NCBI RefSeq assembly: GCF_010731735.1
Contig: NZ_AP022588.1
Coordinates: 5,828,001 to 5,892,000, forward strand
Length of the DNA: 64,000 nucleotides
Direction: 5' to 3'
Source of the DNA: Mycolicibacterium sediminis
GTDB taxonomy: Bacteria; Actinomycetota; Actinomycetes; Mycobacteriales; Mycobacteriaceae
Below the pieces are notes generated by a model. The model worked only from the letters and a program-made list of their open reading frames with translations, did no database searches and was not told the origin of the DNA. The translations under genes and the position numbers were made by a program. This document shows positions 42,958 to 51,408 of this stretch, piece by piece (the stretch's first letter is position 1; the number at the start of each line of letters is the position of its first letter).

Positions 42958-43920
42958 CTAGATACAGACCATTCCCGTCTGAGTGAACAGCAATGCGGCA
43001 ATGAGGACCGGTCCGAGGAGGGTCGCAGCGGTGGCCATGATCAGACTGATGGAAGCTTTGAACGCGCTGGGCGGGAACAATAGTCGCTCCACCCGTTGCG
43101 TGACCGCCAGTCCGGCGGCGCTAAGTGCCGCTGCGGGTGCTGCGGGCGCGAAGGTGCGGGCCGGAAGGCTGAGAGCCAGGAGTGCGTCGACGACGGTGTC
43201 GGGGCCGTGGCGGCGAGCGGCTACGTCGTCGGCGCGCATCTCCAGGAGCCGCGCGATGTCTTCGGCCCCTTGCGTGAACAGCCGGACCCGAGGGAACACT
43301 GCGCTCAATGCCTTGGTGACAGCCAGTACGTGGTGGTGACGCCCACTCAGATGAGCATGTTCGTGAGCGAGCACCGCGGCTAGTTGGGCGCCGTCCAGGG
43401 CGCTGAGTGCAGCGCGGGTGAGAACGATGGTGTGCGGGCGCCCAGCAAGGCAGTACACCCCGCGGCGATCGCTGTCGATGACGAACGTCCCCCCGGGACC
43501 CCTTGGGCTGTCCCCGGTGGCGATCCGGACGGCGTGGACGTGGTCCCGACCGCCTCGGCGCATGCGAACAACCGCCAGCGCGGCGCGGGCGCCGAGCGTG
43601 ACCACCGCCAAGGTGCCCATCGCCGCCAAGGCCAAAACGCCAGCCTGCACCAGCGCGCCGTGTTCGCCGCGGGCGACCATTCCCAGGCCGGCCACGCACC
43701 CGGTCAGCTCCGAACCGATCCGACCCCAGGAGGCGACAGTTTGGGACACGAACAGCGCCACCGCGGCCGCCGCAGCGATCAGCACACTTCCCATCAGGGC
43801 CAGCCAGGCCCCGATACCCCATCGTGGCGCGGCACCAGTACCTGCGATCCGCGACAACAACAACGGCCCCAGCACCATCAACGACGACGCGTACACAAGC
43901 AGACACACAGCCATGTTCAT
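42958..43920 (-). CDS. M56-family membrane metallopeptidase (BlaR-like) 2
   Basis: 320 aa from ATG 43920, overlapping the BlaI-2 stop by 4 nt. Four to five transmembrane segments and the zinc site AAVLAHEHAHLSGRHHH, with LLEMRADDVAARRHG downstream. As in the other two, the protein ends with the last membrane segment and carries no penicillin-binding sensor. Sequence distance from M56-1 and M56-3 is larger, in line with its separate operator. Confidence 0.9.
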   Translation of the reverse strand: MNMAVCLLVYASSLMVLGPLLLSRIAGTGAAPRWGIGAWLALMGSVLIAAAAAVALFVSQTVASWGRIGSELTGCVAGLGMVARGEHGALVQAGVLALAAMGTLAVVTLGARAALAVVRMRRGGRDHVHAVRIATGDSPRGPGGTFVIDSDRRGVYCLAGRPHTIVLTRAALSALDGAQLAAVLAHEHAHLSGRHHHVLAVTKALSAVFPRVRLFTQGAEDIARLLEMRADDVAARRHGPDTVVDALLALSLPARTFAPAAPAAALSAAGLAVTQRVERLLFPPSAFKASISLIMATAATLLGPVLIAALLFTQTGMVCI

Positions 43921-44291
43921 GGCTTGGCGGACCCTTCGCTGCGGCGACGGATCACGTCTTCGAGCCCGGCAAGTTCGTCGGGACTCATCTCGTCGACGAA
44001 ATGCATCAGAACAGCGGTGGTGTCCTTTACGCCGTCGCTCAAGGCTTCGCGCATCAGTCCAGCGATGTGTTCGGCATGGCTGAGGGTGGTGTGGTAGCGG
44101 AAGGCCTTGCCCTCGCGTTCCCGGCGTAGATGCCCCTTGCGGTACAAGTTTTCCATTGTCGAGAGCACGGTCGTGTAAGCCACCTCGCGGTCGGCGCGCA
44201 GCTGGTCGACCACTTCCCGAACCGTGCCCTGCCCGTCGGTGGCCCAGAGTTGAGCCATCACTACGGTTTCCAACTCTCCGAATACCCGCAC
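43917..44291 (-). CDS. BlaI/MecI-family repressor 2
   Basis: 124 aa from GTG 44291. Winged helix MRVFGELETVVMAQLW ... VAYTTVLSTMENLYRKGHLRRER. It diverges from BlaI-1/3 in the recognition region (ENLYRKGH against DNLHxKGW). A distinct operator with core TCGGTACCGA lies ~100 nt upstream, and the same core precedes the MPT63-like gene, so the two form a small private regulon. Confidence 0.9.
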   Translation of the reverse strand: MRVFGELETVVMAQLWATDGQGTVREVVDQLRADREVAYTTVLSTMENLYRKGHLRREREGKAFRYHTTLSHAEHIAGLMREALSDGVKDTTAVLMHFVDEMSPDELAGLEDVIRRRSEGSAKP

Positions 44292-44391
44292 CGCTACCTT
44301 CTCCGTCTATTGCCAAGAATGCTCTTCGCTGAGGGCGGTCTGATCCCGATGGGATCCGCACTCCCCCACACCGGCGCGGACACGCGTGTCT

Positions 44392-44419
44392 AGTAATATC
44401 TCGGTACCGAAATAGTACT
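44392..44419 (-). promoter_or_regulatory. Class-2 BlaI operator before blaI-2
   Basis: Core TCGGTACCGA (44401-44410) flanked by imperfect arms AGTAATATC / AATAGTACT (7 of 9 matching as inverted repeat). Same core as 45111-45140. Confidence 0.65.
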
Positions 44420-44523
44420 TAAAGGACGGGTGAACCGGCGCTTTTCCGCCCGGCGGTGGCCTCGCCGGCGCGCGGCCCGCCACGGTGTGGTCGGAGGGGC
44501 CGCTCTCCTGTTTGACACCCTTC

Positions 44524-45069
44524 CTACATCATGTTGCCCGCGCAGCAGGGGCACGGTTCTTTCATTTCAGCGCAACACGTGCACGCGTCCATTGGCATCC
44601 TCATCATCGACTCGCCGCAGCACCACATCAGCGACTGTGTGCCACCAGCGGTATAGACGACCGCCATGGGATCCTCGCCCGTGACGTCGAAGTAGATCTT
44701 GCCTGTCGAGGTCTGGCCCTGGGCGAGCGCGGCAGGGGATATGCCCTGCGGACTCGGCACTTGCCACAGCACCGGGTAACGGCCGTCGTCGGAGGTTGCG
44801 GTGAAGTTGGGGATTACAGGTGTCGAGGTGCCCGAGATCGCCGTCACCGTTGCGGTCACCTCCCATAGTTGCCCGGCCACGGGGAAACCAGGCGCGACGT
44901 CACCGCTCTCCTTCAGCTCCGTGACAGACCAGTCCTGCATGCCACCGCCATCGGCAACCTGCTGGTGCGATCCGAAACGGTGCGAACAATCCTCCGCCGC
45001 CGATGCCGCCCCGGCGGAACCCATCGCTACCATCGCCGCCAACGCCGCCATCAAATAGAACTTGCGCAC
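44524..45069 (-). CDS. MPT63-like secreted protein with Cys/Met-rich metal-binding tail
   Basis: 181 aa from GTG 45069 (AGGAG 6 nt upstream). Signal peptide ends ASA. The ~120-residue body matches the MPT63/DUF1942 Ig-like fold: GDVAPGFPVAGQLWEVTATV, VLWQVPSPQGI, STGKIYFDVTGEDP. Known MPT63 proteins end with this domain. Here ~35 extra residues follow, with pattern MWCCGESMMRMPMDACTCC...CPCC, i.e. nine Cys and many Met. That strongly suggests Cu(I) or Zn binding outside the cell. Controlled by the class-2 operator. Confidence 0.88.
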   Translation of the reverse strand: MRKFYLMAALAAMVAMGSAGAASAAEDCSHRFGSHQQVADGGGMQDWSVTELKESGDVAPGFPVAGQLWEVTATVTAISGTSTPVIPNFTATSDDGRYPVLWQVPSPQGISPAALAQGQTSTGKIYFDVTGEDPMAVVYTAGGTQSLMWCCGESMMRMPMDACTCCAEMKEPCPCCAGNMM

Positions 45070-45110
45070 ATCTTGCTCCTTCTCGTCTAAGGCCTCAGCC
45101 CACGCCCGCC

Positions 45111-45140
45111 ATCTACTATGTCGGTACCGAGATAGTAGAT
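45111..45140 (-). promoter_or_regulatory. Class-2 BlaI operator before the MPT63-like gene
   Basis: Perfect 9-bp arms ATCTACTAT / ATAGTAGAT around a 12-nt centre containing TCGGTACCGA; 42 nt before the start codon. Confidence 0.72.
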
Positions 45141-45331
45141 GATGTTCAGAGCTGGTCGTCATGCGTCCATCCGAGAGCCGATGAGAGAGGGATTGAACCA
45201 TCGTTGAATTCGCAACCGGGGACCATACGCCGCCCGCTTCGCCAGCCGATGAACATCCTTCGCCAGCAACAGGAGTCACGTCGACGCTCGATGAATCACC
45301 AACCTATTGCGGTCCCCGGATCGACCTGCTC

Positions 45332-45634
45332 GTGACCCCCGATTGTCCATACACCGCGCTCGCCGAGGCGTTGATCACGGTGACACTCAACGAGCTGGGC
45401 TTATCGCACACGCCGGTGCTCACCACGGTGATCGCGACCACCGCCGAAGCGACCCGTCGGCAGTTCACGGGATCGCCCAGCATCGTCATCAACGGCGTCG
45501 ACCCCTGGGCGCACCCCGGCGGCGAACCCGGCCTGACCTGTCGCATCCATCCGTCCCCGGCCGGACTACCAACCCCTCACAGTCTCGCTCAGGCACTGAT
45601 TGCAGCGGTTCAGGATGACCACCGAGCTTCCTGA
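45332..45634 (+). CDS. Thioredoxin-like small protein
   Basis: 100 aa from GTG 45332; a stop codon lies ~130 nt upstream in frame and no ATG intervenes, so the start is uncertain. The pattern TPDCPYTALAEALITV ... FTGSPSIVINGVDPW...PGLTCRIH resembles thioredoxin-fold proteins found beside mercury/metal resistance genes. They have a Cys in the first helix and a cis-Pro loop. A single Cys replaces the usual pair. No ribosome site is seen. Confidence 0.55.
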   Translation: MTPDCPYTALAEALITVTLNELGLSHTPVLTTVIATTAEATRRQFTGSPSIVINGVDPWAHPGGEPGLTCRIHPSPAGLPTPHSLAQALIAAVQDDHRAS

Positions 45635-46136
45635 GCCCCTCGGTGCTGAGAAGAAGCTGATTTAGCCCACGCTCAAACCCCAGCGAACGTCCTCAATCTC
45701 CGCAGTATCGACACCTTCGGCGTGAAAATCTGACTCAGCGGCGTCTACTTTCCGACAAAGTAAAGGCAATCAGATCTTGCCTCGAAGTAAGCGGACTGCG
45801 TTTCAGTGTTGCCCTGGCTACGCGGCCGGCGCTGGTGTCAGGCGTGGGATGAGGCGGACGTGTCTTCTCTGGGGGTCGGCGAGTAGTCGCGAGGTCACGG
45901 CCAACGTCAGGGCGACTTTTCTGCTGAATGGGGTGTGCCACACCTGTCGTGCACGGCCGCTGGCGCATCGTGTCGAGGCAATGTCGGTTGACGGGTGCGC
46001 CGCAATCGGCCGGTGCGCTGAAACGAGCTAACCCAGCCTGCCGATGCTCGTTTGGGGGGCGGCGAGAATGCGCTTAATGCACGCCATACCCGGCTGGGTG
46101 ATGAGCGCGATGTAGGCCGTAATAGCCTCGGACCAT
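45635..46136. other. ~500-bp intergenic stretch
   Basis: No convincing gene on either strand and no operator before 46137. Confidence 0.35.
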
Positions 46137-46155
46137 CTACGTAGGCGGATAGTAG
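46137..46155 (+). promoter_or_regulatory. BlaI-type operator O (CTAC-N11-GTAG)
   Basis: CTAC 46137-46140 and GTAG 46152-46155, before the His-rich membrane protein gene. Confidence 0.68.
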
Positions 46156-46236
46156 TTGATGACAAGTAGATCTCGGTCGGATTGAGATGTGGTTCCATCC
46201 AACCGCTGTAGGGGTTGGCGCTGTCATCCTGGTTCG

Positions 46237-47064
46237 GTGGCGCCCAGAACAGCGAGGAAGACCGACAGCAGGCTCGCCGCTCGGCTCGCCGCGCTCGCTT
46301 CGCTCGGCGCTTCTGCCATTCACTTCGCCGTCGTACCCAACCACTGGCAGGAGTGGATGCCGGCAGGCCTCTTCTTCGCATCTGTCGCGGTCTTCCAACT
46401 CTGCTGGGCACGAATGGTTCTCGTCCGAACCACCAACCCGGTATTAGCCCTCGGCATCGTGGTCAACCTCGGGGTCATCGCGCTGTGGTCGGTATCGAGA
46501 ACCGCGGGTGCGCCGTTCGGTCCCCACGCCGGTGAAGCCGAGCTGGTCCAGGCCGCGGATTTGTGCGCGCTATTGCTCCAAATTTATGTCGTGATGGGCG
46601 CGGGCTGGGTGTGGCATCGCGGCCTGCGAGGAGAACCGGTGCCAGCTTTCGGCAGCGCCATGGTGCTCCTCGGCGCGATCGGGATCGTCACGCTGGCCTC
46701 CACCGTGGGTGCGGCATCTGGTCTACGCCATGGCCACCACGCGCCAGCAGGTGCGGAAGCGGAGGCTTATCACCATGGGAACGATGCCGGACAAGCCGAC
46801 CACCACGATGACCCCGAACCCGACCCTGCGGCGCCCACCGGGGGCACAGCAGGCAGTGATCACGGGACTGGCGTTGATCACGGCGACGACCATCACGGTC
46901 ATGATGCGCAACTGGCTCCTTTCCCGCCTGCTGTCCAGCCGGTCGAAGCGCCTGCGCCCGCCCCGAGCACCCCATCGGAGGCGGCCACGCCAGTGCCAAT
47001 CAACGAGCCGCTTCCCCCGGTGGAGCCGCTCGACGACCACGACGGCCACGACCACGTGCATTGA
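46237..47064 (+). CDS. Membrane protein with His/Asp-rich metal-binding tail
   Basis: 275 aa from GTG 46237 (GTG 46189 also possible; neither has a good ribosome site). Four transmembrane segments (for example LALGIVVNLGVIALWSV and SAMVLLGAIGIVTLASTV). A ~110-residue extracellular or cytosolic tail follows, rich in His and Asp (GLRHGHHAPAG, YHHGNDAGQADHHDD, DHGDDHHGHD, DDHDGHDHVH). The tail should bind Cu, Zn or Ni. It lies upstream of, and convergent with, the CopB-type ATPase gene. Confidence 0.7.
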   Translation: MAPRTARKTDSRLAARLAALASLGASAIHFAVVPNHWQEWMPAGLFFASVAVFQLCWARMVLVRTTNPVLALGIVVNLGVIALWSVSRTAGAPFGPHAGEAELVQAADLCALLLQIYVVMGAGWVWHRGLRGEPVPAFGSAMVLLGAIGIVTLASTVGAASGLRHGHHAPAGAEAEAYHHGNDAGQADHHDDPEPDPAAPTGGTAGSDHGTGVDHGDDHHGHDAQLAPFPPAVQPVEAPAPAPSTPSEAATPVPINEPLPPVEPLDDHDGHDHVH

Positions 47065-47380
47065 CGCGCGGTAGCCAATCGCGCTTCGGCTCCTGATTGC
47101 CGCCCGTCAGGTCTACCTGGCATGGCCTCACGGTGCTGCACAGTGTCGGGGGCCGACAGGTCGATGCCCTAGGAGAAGCGCCGTCGCCTTTGCCCGACGA
47201 CGACGAAGCACAGCTCAACGCGCTGAGCGACGATGCGCTCCCCGCCGGCGAGGATGCGACGGAAGGACCCACGACGCGGGGAACGCCCCTCGCGCGTTGG
47301 CGTCGTCGTGGTCCACGATCGATGGATCCGACGAACCGAACAGCTGAGCCGGGACACGTCCGGACCGTCGACCGGTGCTC
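47065..47380. other. 316-bp gap between convergent genes
   Basis: One 95-codon plus-strand frame crosses it, but its composition and lack of a ribosome site do not support a gene. Confidence 0.35.
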
Positions 47381-49510
47381 CTAACGGTTGAGGATGGCGC
47401 GGGTACTCGCCTCGGGCGTCAGATCGAGGCGGCGCAGCACTTGCGCGTTGAGCGCTACGACGATCGTGGACAGTGACATCAGGATGGCGCCGACCGACAT
47501 GGGCAGGATGATGCCGATGGGTGCCAGGACACCGGCGGCCAACGGCACGGCGATGAGGTTGTAGCCGGCGCCCCACCAGAGGTTCTGCTTCATTTTGCGG
47601 TAGCTGGCGCGGGACAGTTCGATGACCGACAACACCGAGCGTGGGTCGGAACTGGCCAGGATGACACCGGCAGAGGCGATGGCGACGTCGGTGCCGGCGC
47701 CGATGGCGATGCCGACATCGGCCTGCGCCAACGCAGGGGCGTCGTTGACTCCGTCACCGACCATGGCGACTTTCTTGCCTTCGTGTTGCAGTGCAGCGAC
47801 TTTCGACGCTTTGACTTCTGGGCGCACCCCGGCGAACACCCGGTCGATGCCGAGTTCGTCGGCTACCGCTGTGGCGACGGCCTCGGCGTCGCCGGTGATC
47901 ATGACGACTTCGACGCCGAGCTTGTGCAGCGCGTCGACGGCTTCGCGGGATTCGGGGCGGATCTCGTCGGCCAGGCGCAGGCCGCCGAGCACGGCACCGT
48001 CGCGGAGGACGTGCAAGATGATGGCGCCTTCGCCTCGCCACTCAGTCGCAGCAGAGACTTCCTGCGCTCCTACCTCGTGGAGGAGGCAGGGCCCACCCAC
48101 TCGGATCTCGTGCCCGTCGACTGTCGCGGTGACGCCGACGGCGGGAGAGGACGCGAAGCCGCTGGCGCGCGGCACGGTCAGCCCTCGCTCCTGCGCGGCT
48201 TTCACGATGGCCCTGGCCAAGGGGTGTTCACTGTCGGTCTCGGCGGCGGCGGCGAGCGCGAGGACGGTGTCGCCGTCGTCGTTGCCGGTGGTTTCGACCG
48301 CGGTCACGGTGGGTTGGCCTTTGGTCAGGGTGCCGGTCTTGTCGAAGAGCACGGCGTCGACGGTGCGCATGCCCTCCAGGGCCAGGCGGTCTTTGATCAG
48401 GACGCCGCCTCTGGCGGCGCGTTCGGTGGCAATGGACACGACCAGGGGGATCGCCAGGCCCAGGGCGTGGGGGCAGGCGATGACGAGCACGGTGATCGCT
48501 CGCACGACCGAGGCGTCGGGGTCCCCGACGAGCGACCATGCCGCCGCGGTGATGCCCGCGCTGACCAGGGCGAACCAGAAGAGCCAGCCAGCGGCCCTGT
48601 CGGCGAGGCGCTGGGCACGCGAGGACGAATTCTGCGCTTCGGTGACCAAGCGTTGGATGCCTGCCAGGGCAGTGTCGTCGCCGGTGGCGGTGATCTCGAC
48701 GCGAAGTCCGGAGTCGGTGGCGACGGTGCCGGCTGTGACGGAGTCGCCGACGCCGCGGGCGACGGGCCGGGATTCGCCGGTCACCATGGACTCGTCGATG
48801 TCGGCGCGTCCGTCGACGATCCTGCCGTCGGCGGGGATGCTGCCGCCGGGTCGGACCACGACGAGGTCGCCGACGTGCAGGTCGGCGGGCGAGACGGTGA
48901 TGGTGCGGTCGCCGTCGATCTTTTCGGCTTCGTCGGGGAGCAGCGCGGCCAGTGAGTCCAGCGCGGAGGTGGTCTGCGCCAGCGAGCGCATTTCGACCCA
49001 GTGTCCGAGCAGCATGATGACGATGAGCAGGGCGAGTTCCCACCAGAACTCGAGCTCATGGTGGAGCAGGCCCAGGCTGGCGCCCCAGGATGCCAGGAAG
49101 GCGACGGTGATCGCCAGTCCGATCAGCAGCATCATTCCCGGTTTGCGGGAACGGATTTCACTTAGTGCGCCGGTGAGGAAGGGGCGGCCGCCGACGACGT
49201 ACATCACCGTACCGAGCAGGGGCGCGATCCAGCGGGCGCCGGAGAAGTCGGGAACGTCGTAGCCGAGCAGCATCGCGAACATGGTGGAGAACGCGACCAC
49301 CGGTATGGCGATAATCAGGTTGATCCAGAAGAGCTTTCGAAATTGGGCCGCGTGATCGCCCCCATGGCCGCTGTGCCCGCCGTGGCCCGTGTGGCTGTCG
49401 TGACCGTGGCCGCTCTCTGGGGGGCACCCAGGGTGATCGCCGTGAGCGTGGCGCTCGACGTGGCCTTCGATGTGGGGTGTTGCTACGGCGTGCTCGTCGC
49501 GGTTCGTCAT
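47381..49510 (-). CDS. copB: P1B-3-type copper-exporting ATPase (CopB-like)
   Basis: 709 aa. The N-terminus is His-rich (HAHGDHPG, GHGHDSHTGHGGHSGHGG) and lacks a CxxC domain, as usual for CopB. Core motifs: TGES, the membrane motif C-P-H (IACPHALGLAIPLV), DKTGTLT, SEHPLA, GDGVNDAP. The C-terminal membrane signature is NLWWGAGYNLIAVPLA with MSLSTIVVALNAQ. CPH pumps export Cu(II)/Cu(I) or Ag(I). Two CsoR-like boxes at 49739-49788 lie ~230 nt upstream and may control it. Confidence 0.93.
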   Translation of the reverse strand: MTNRDEHAVATPHIEGHVERHAHGDHPGCPPESGHGHDSHTGHGGHSGHGGDHAAQFRKLFWINLIIAIPVVAFSTMFAMLLGYDVPDFSGARWIAPLLGTVMYVVGGRPFLTGALSEIRSRKPGMMLLIGLAITVAFLASWGASLGLLHHELEFWWELALLIVIMLLGHWVEMRSLAQTTSALDSLAALLPDEAEKIDGDRTITVSPADLHVGDLVVVRPGGSIPADGRIVDGRADIDESMVTGESRPVARGVGDSVTAGTVATDSGLRVEITATGDDTALAGIQRLVTEAQNSSSRAQRLADRAAGWLFWFALVSAGITAAAWSLVGDPDASVVRAITVLVIACPHALGLAIPLVVSIATERAARGGVLIKDRLALEGMRTVDAVLFDKTGTLTKGQPTVTAVETTGNDDGDTVLALAAAAETDSEHPLARAIVKAAQERGLTVPRASGFASSPAVGVTATVDGHEIRVGGPCLLHEVGAQEVSAATEWRGEGAIILHVLRDGAVLGGLRLADEIRPESREAVDALHKLGVEVVMITGDAEAVATAVADELGIDRVFAGVRPEVKASKVAALQHEGKKVAMVGDGVNDAPALAQADVGIAIGAGTDVAIASAGVILASSDPRSVLSVIELSRASYRKMKQNLWWGAGYNLIAVPLAAGVLAPIGIILPMSVGAILMSLSTIVVALNAQVLRRLDLTPEASTRAILNR

Positions 49511-49738
49511 GTTCTTCTTCCTTCAAGCCCTTCGCGTCATCGGTCGACGTCGCGTTGACGGTGTGGGAGGCACTTGCTCAAGCGCGGGGTGTGACGACGG
49601 CACCAGGCGTGCGACCTCGTGGACCCCGCAGTTCCGCTGACCTCCTCGTGTGGTGACAGCTCGCAATGACCGGAGGTCATCGCCGTGACGGCCTACGTGC
49701 TCGTCGCATTCCCAGCCCTCATTCGTCGAGCGACCTGG

Positions 49739-49755
49739 ATACCCCCACAGGGTAT
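49739..49755. promoter_or_regulatory. CsoR/RicR-like copper operator 1 (ATACCC-N5-GGGTAT)
   Basis: Perfect 6-bp arms around CCACA. Matches the ATACCC/GGGTAT layout known for CsoR-family operators. Between copB and the LdtMt2-like gene; no other gene fits in 49511-50067. Confidence 0.72.
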
Positions 49756-49771
49756 ACATGTGCACCACGAT

Positions 49772-49788
49772 ATACCCCCCGAGGGTAT
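49772..49788. promoter_or_regulatory. CsoR/RicR-like copper operator 2 (ATACCC-N5-GGGTAT)
   Basis: Perfect 6-bp arms around CCCGA, centred 33 bp from the first box. Confidence 0.72.
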
Positions 49789-49972
49789 GTTGCAAAGATC
49801 GGCTCCGTGGGCGTCCAATCCCGCGGGTCTGTCGTCGTGGCACACCCTTTCCGACCAAGGATTCAGACGACGTGGCTGCACGTCGGGAGTGCGGCTCGCA
49901 GCTCACGGGTGATGCATTCGGCCCGGGCCCGTTCGCCGCACCGAGCGACCACGGGGATCATCACATCATGAT

Positions 49973-49991
49973 CTACGTAGCAAGGCCGTAG
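49973..49991 (+). promoter_or_regulatory. BlaI-type operator P (CTAC-N11-GTAG) before the second LdtMt2-like gene
   Basis: CTAC 49973-49976 and GTAG 49988-49991; same AAGGCC spacer end as operator L. Confidence 0.7.
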
Positions 49992-50067
49992 GATGGGACG
50001 TGCGCGAGTTCCTGAAGCAGCACGGGGACTTGGACGCCACACTTCAGGACGCCCGCGGAGGATCACG

Positions 50068-51405
50068 ATGTCACCAGCCGACAGCAACGTCAGTAGGGCC
50101 GCCGTCGACACGTCCGCTGACACGTCACCGCACCTTCACCACTGGACACACGTGTTTCGTAGCGCTGAACGGCTCGCGCTTCCTCTGCGCCATGAACGGC
50201 GTAGCCGATGCCTCACGGCAGTTGCCGTGATGACTGCGCTCCTTTTGGCGCTCACGGCGTGCACAGGAAACGCTCCGCCACCGCCACCGGCTGCGCAGGT
50301 GATCTCTGAGAAGGGTGACCCATTCTCGAACCTGCTGGTTCCGGAGCTGAAGGTTTCGACGACGGACGGAGCGGTCGGCGTCGAGGTGGACTCTCCGATC
50401 ACCGTCAGTGCCAGCGCCGGGGTGTTGGGCGCGGTAAGCCTGACCAACGACACCGGCAAGGCCATCGCCGGCCAACTAAGCCCCGACGGGCTGACCTGGG
50501 CGACGGCCGAGCCGCTGGGCTACAACAAGCGGTACACACTTCAAGCCGAAGCACTCGGGTTGGGCGGCGTCACCCGCGACACGATGACGTTTCGGACCAG
50601 CTCGCCGGAGAACCTGACGATGCCCTATGTGCTGCCCAACGACGGCGAGGTGGTGGGAGTCGGCCAGCCGGTGGCGATCCGGTTCGACGAGAACATCCTC
50701 GACCGAACAGCAGCCGAGCAGGCCATCAGCGTCACCAGCCAACCTGCCGTCGACGGCGCATTCTACTGGCTCAGTGACCGCGAAGTCCGTTGGCGCCCAA
50801 AGGACTACTGGAAGCCAGGCACCACCGTCGCCGTCGAGGTGAACACCTACGGGGTCGATCTCGGTGACGGCCTCTTCGGCCAGGACGACGTCTCCACGCG
50901 CTTCACCATCGGCGACGAGGTCATCGCCACCGCCGACGACACCACCAAGACGTTGACCGTCCGGGTCAACGGTGCAGTGGTCAAGACGATGCCCATCTCG
51001 ATGGGCAAGAACAGCGCGCCGACCGACAACGGCACCTACCTCATCGGTGACCGTTACCGCGACCTCGTCATGGATTCCTCCACCTACGGCGTTCCGGTGA
51101 ACTCGGCGGAGGGCTACCGCCTCGAAGTCGAGTACGCCACCCAGATGTCCTACAGCGGCATCTACGTTCACGCAGCACCCTGGTCGGTGGGCAGCCAGGG
51201 CCGAAGCAACGTCAGCCACGGCTGCCTCAACGTCAGCACCAGCAACGCTCAGTGGTTCTACGACAACACCAAGCGGGGCGACGTCGTCCAGGTGCTCAAC
51301 ACGGTGGGCCCAACGTTGCCGGGCACCGATGGCCTGGGCGACTGGAACATCCCCTGGGACCAGTGGCAGGCCGGGAACGCGATCAGCCCGAAGAGTCGGG
51401 GTTGA
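50068..51405 (+). CDS. L,D-transpeptidase, LdtMt2/LppS-like lipoprotein 2
   Basis: 445 aa from ATG 50068 with GGAGG 6 nt upstream. Lipobox LALTAC. Two Ig-like domains and the YkuD domain, in the same order as at 31947-33296 and very similar over the whole mature part. Active site IYVHAAPWSVGSQGRSNVSHGCLN and terminal WNIPWDQW. The N-terminal region before the lipobox is the only strongly divergent part. Forms 3-3 peptidoglycan cross-links. Converges on the methyltransferase gene with a 3-nt gap. Confidence 0.94.
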   Translation: MSPADSNVSRAAVDTSADTSPHLHHWTHVFRSAERLALPLRHERRSRCLTAVAVMTALLLALTACTGNAPPPPPAAQVISEKGDPFSNLLVPELKVSTTDGAVGVEVDSPITVSASAGVLGAVSLTNDTGKAIAGQLSPDGLTWATAEPLGYNKRYTLQAEALGLGGVTRDTMTFRTSSPENLTMPYVLPNDGEVVGVGQPVAIRFDENILDRTAAEQAISVTSQPAVDGAFYWLSDREVRWRPKDYWKPGTTVAVEVNTYGVDLGDGLFGQDDVSTRFTIGDEVIATADDTTKTLTVRVNGAVVKTMPISMGKNSAPTDNGTYLIGDRYRDLVMDSSTYGVPVNSAEGYRLEVEYATQMSYSGIYVHAAPWSVGSQGRSNVSHGCLNVSTSNAQWFYDNTKRGDVVQVLNTVGPTLPGTDGLGDWNIPWDQWQAGNAISPKSRG

Positions 51406-51408
51406 ACG

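Noticed and set aside
45332..45634. Mercury lyase (MerB) or glutaredoxin assignment for the small thioredoxin-like protein
   Set aside because: Too short for MerB and only one Cys at the active-site position, so kept as thioredoxin-like without function.
47097..47384. 95-codon plus-strand frame before the copB stop
   Set aside because: Overlaps copB, ends in Arg-rich low-complexity sequence and lacks a start signal.
47622..49262. 546-codon plus-strand frame opposite the CopB-type ATPase
   Set aside because: Antisense shadow; the minus-strand ATPase has all P-type motifs.
49523..49906. 127-codon minus-strand frame upstream of copB
   Set aside because: It runs through both CsoR-like boxes, has no ribosome site and no recognisable protein features.
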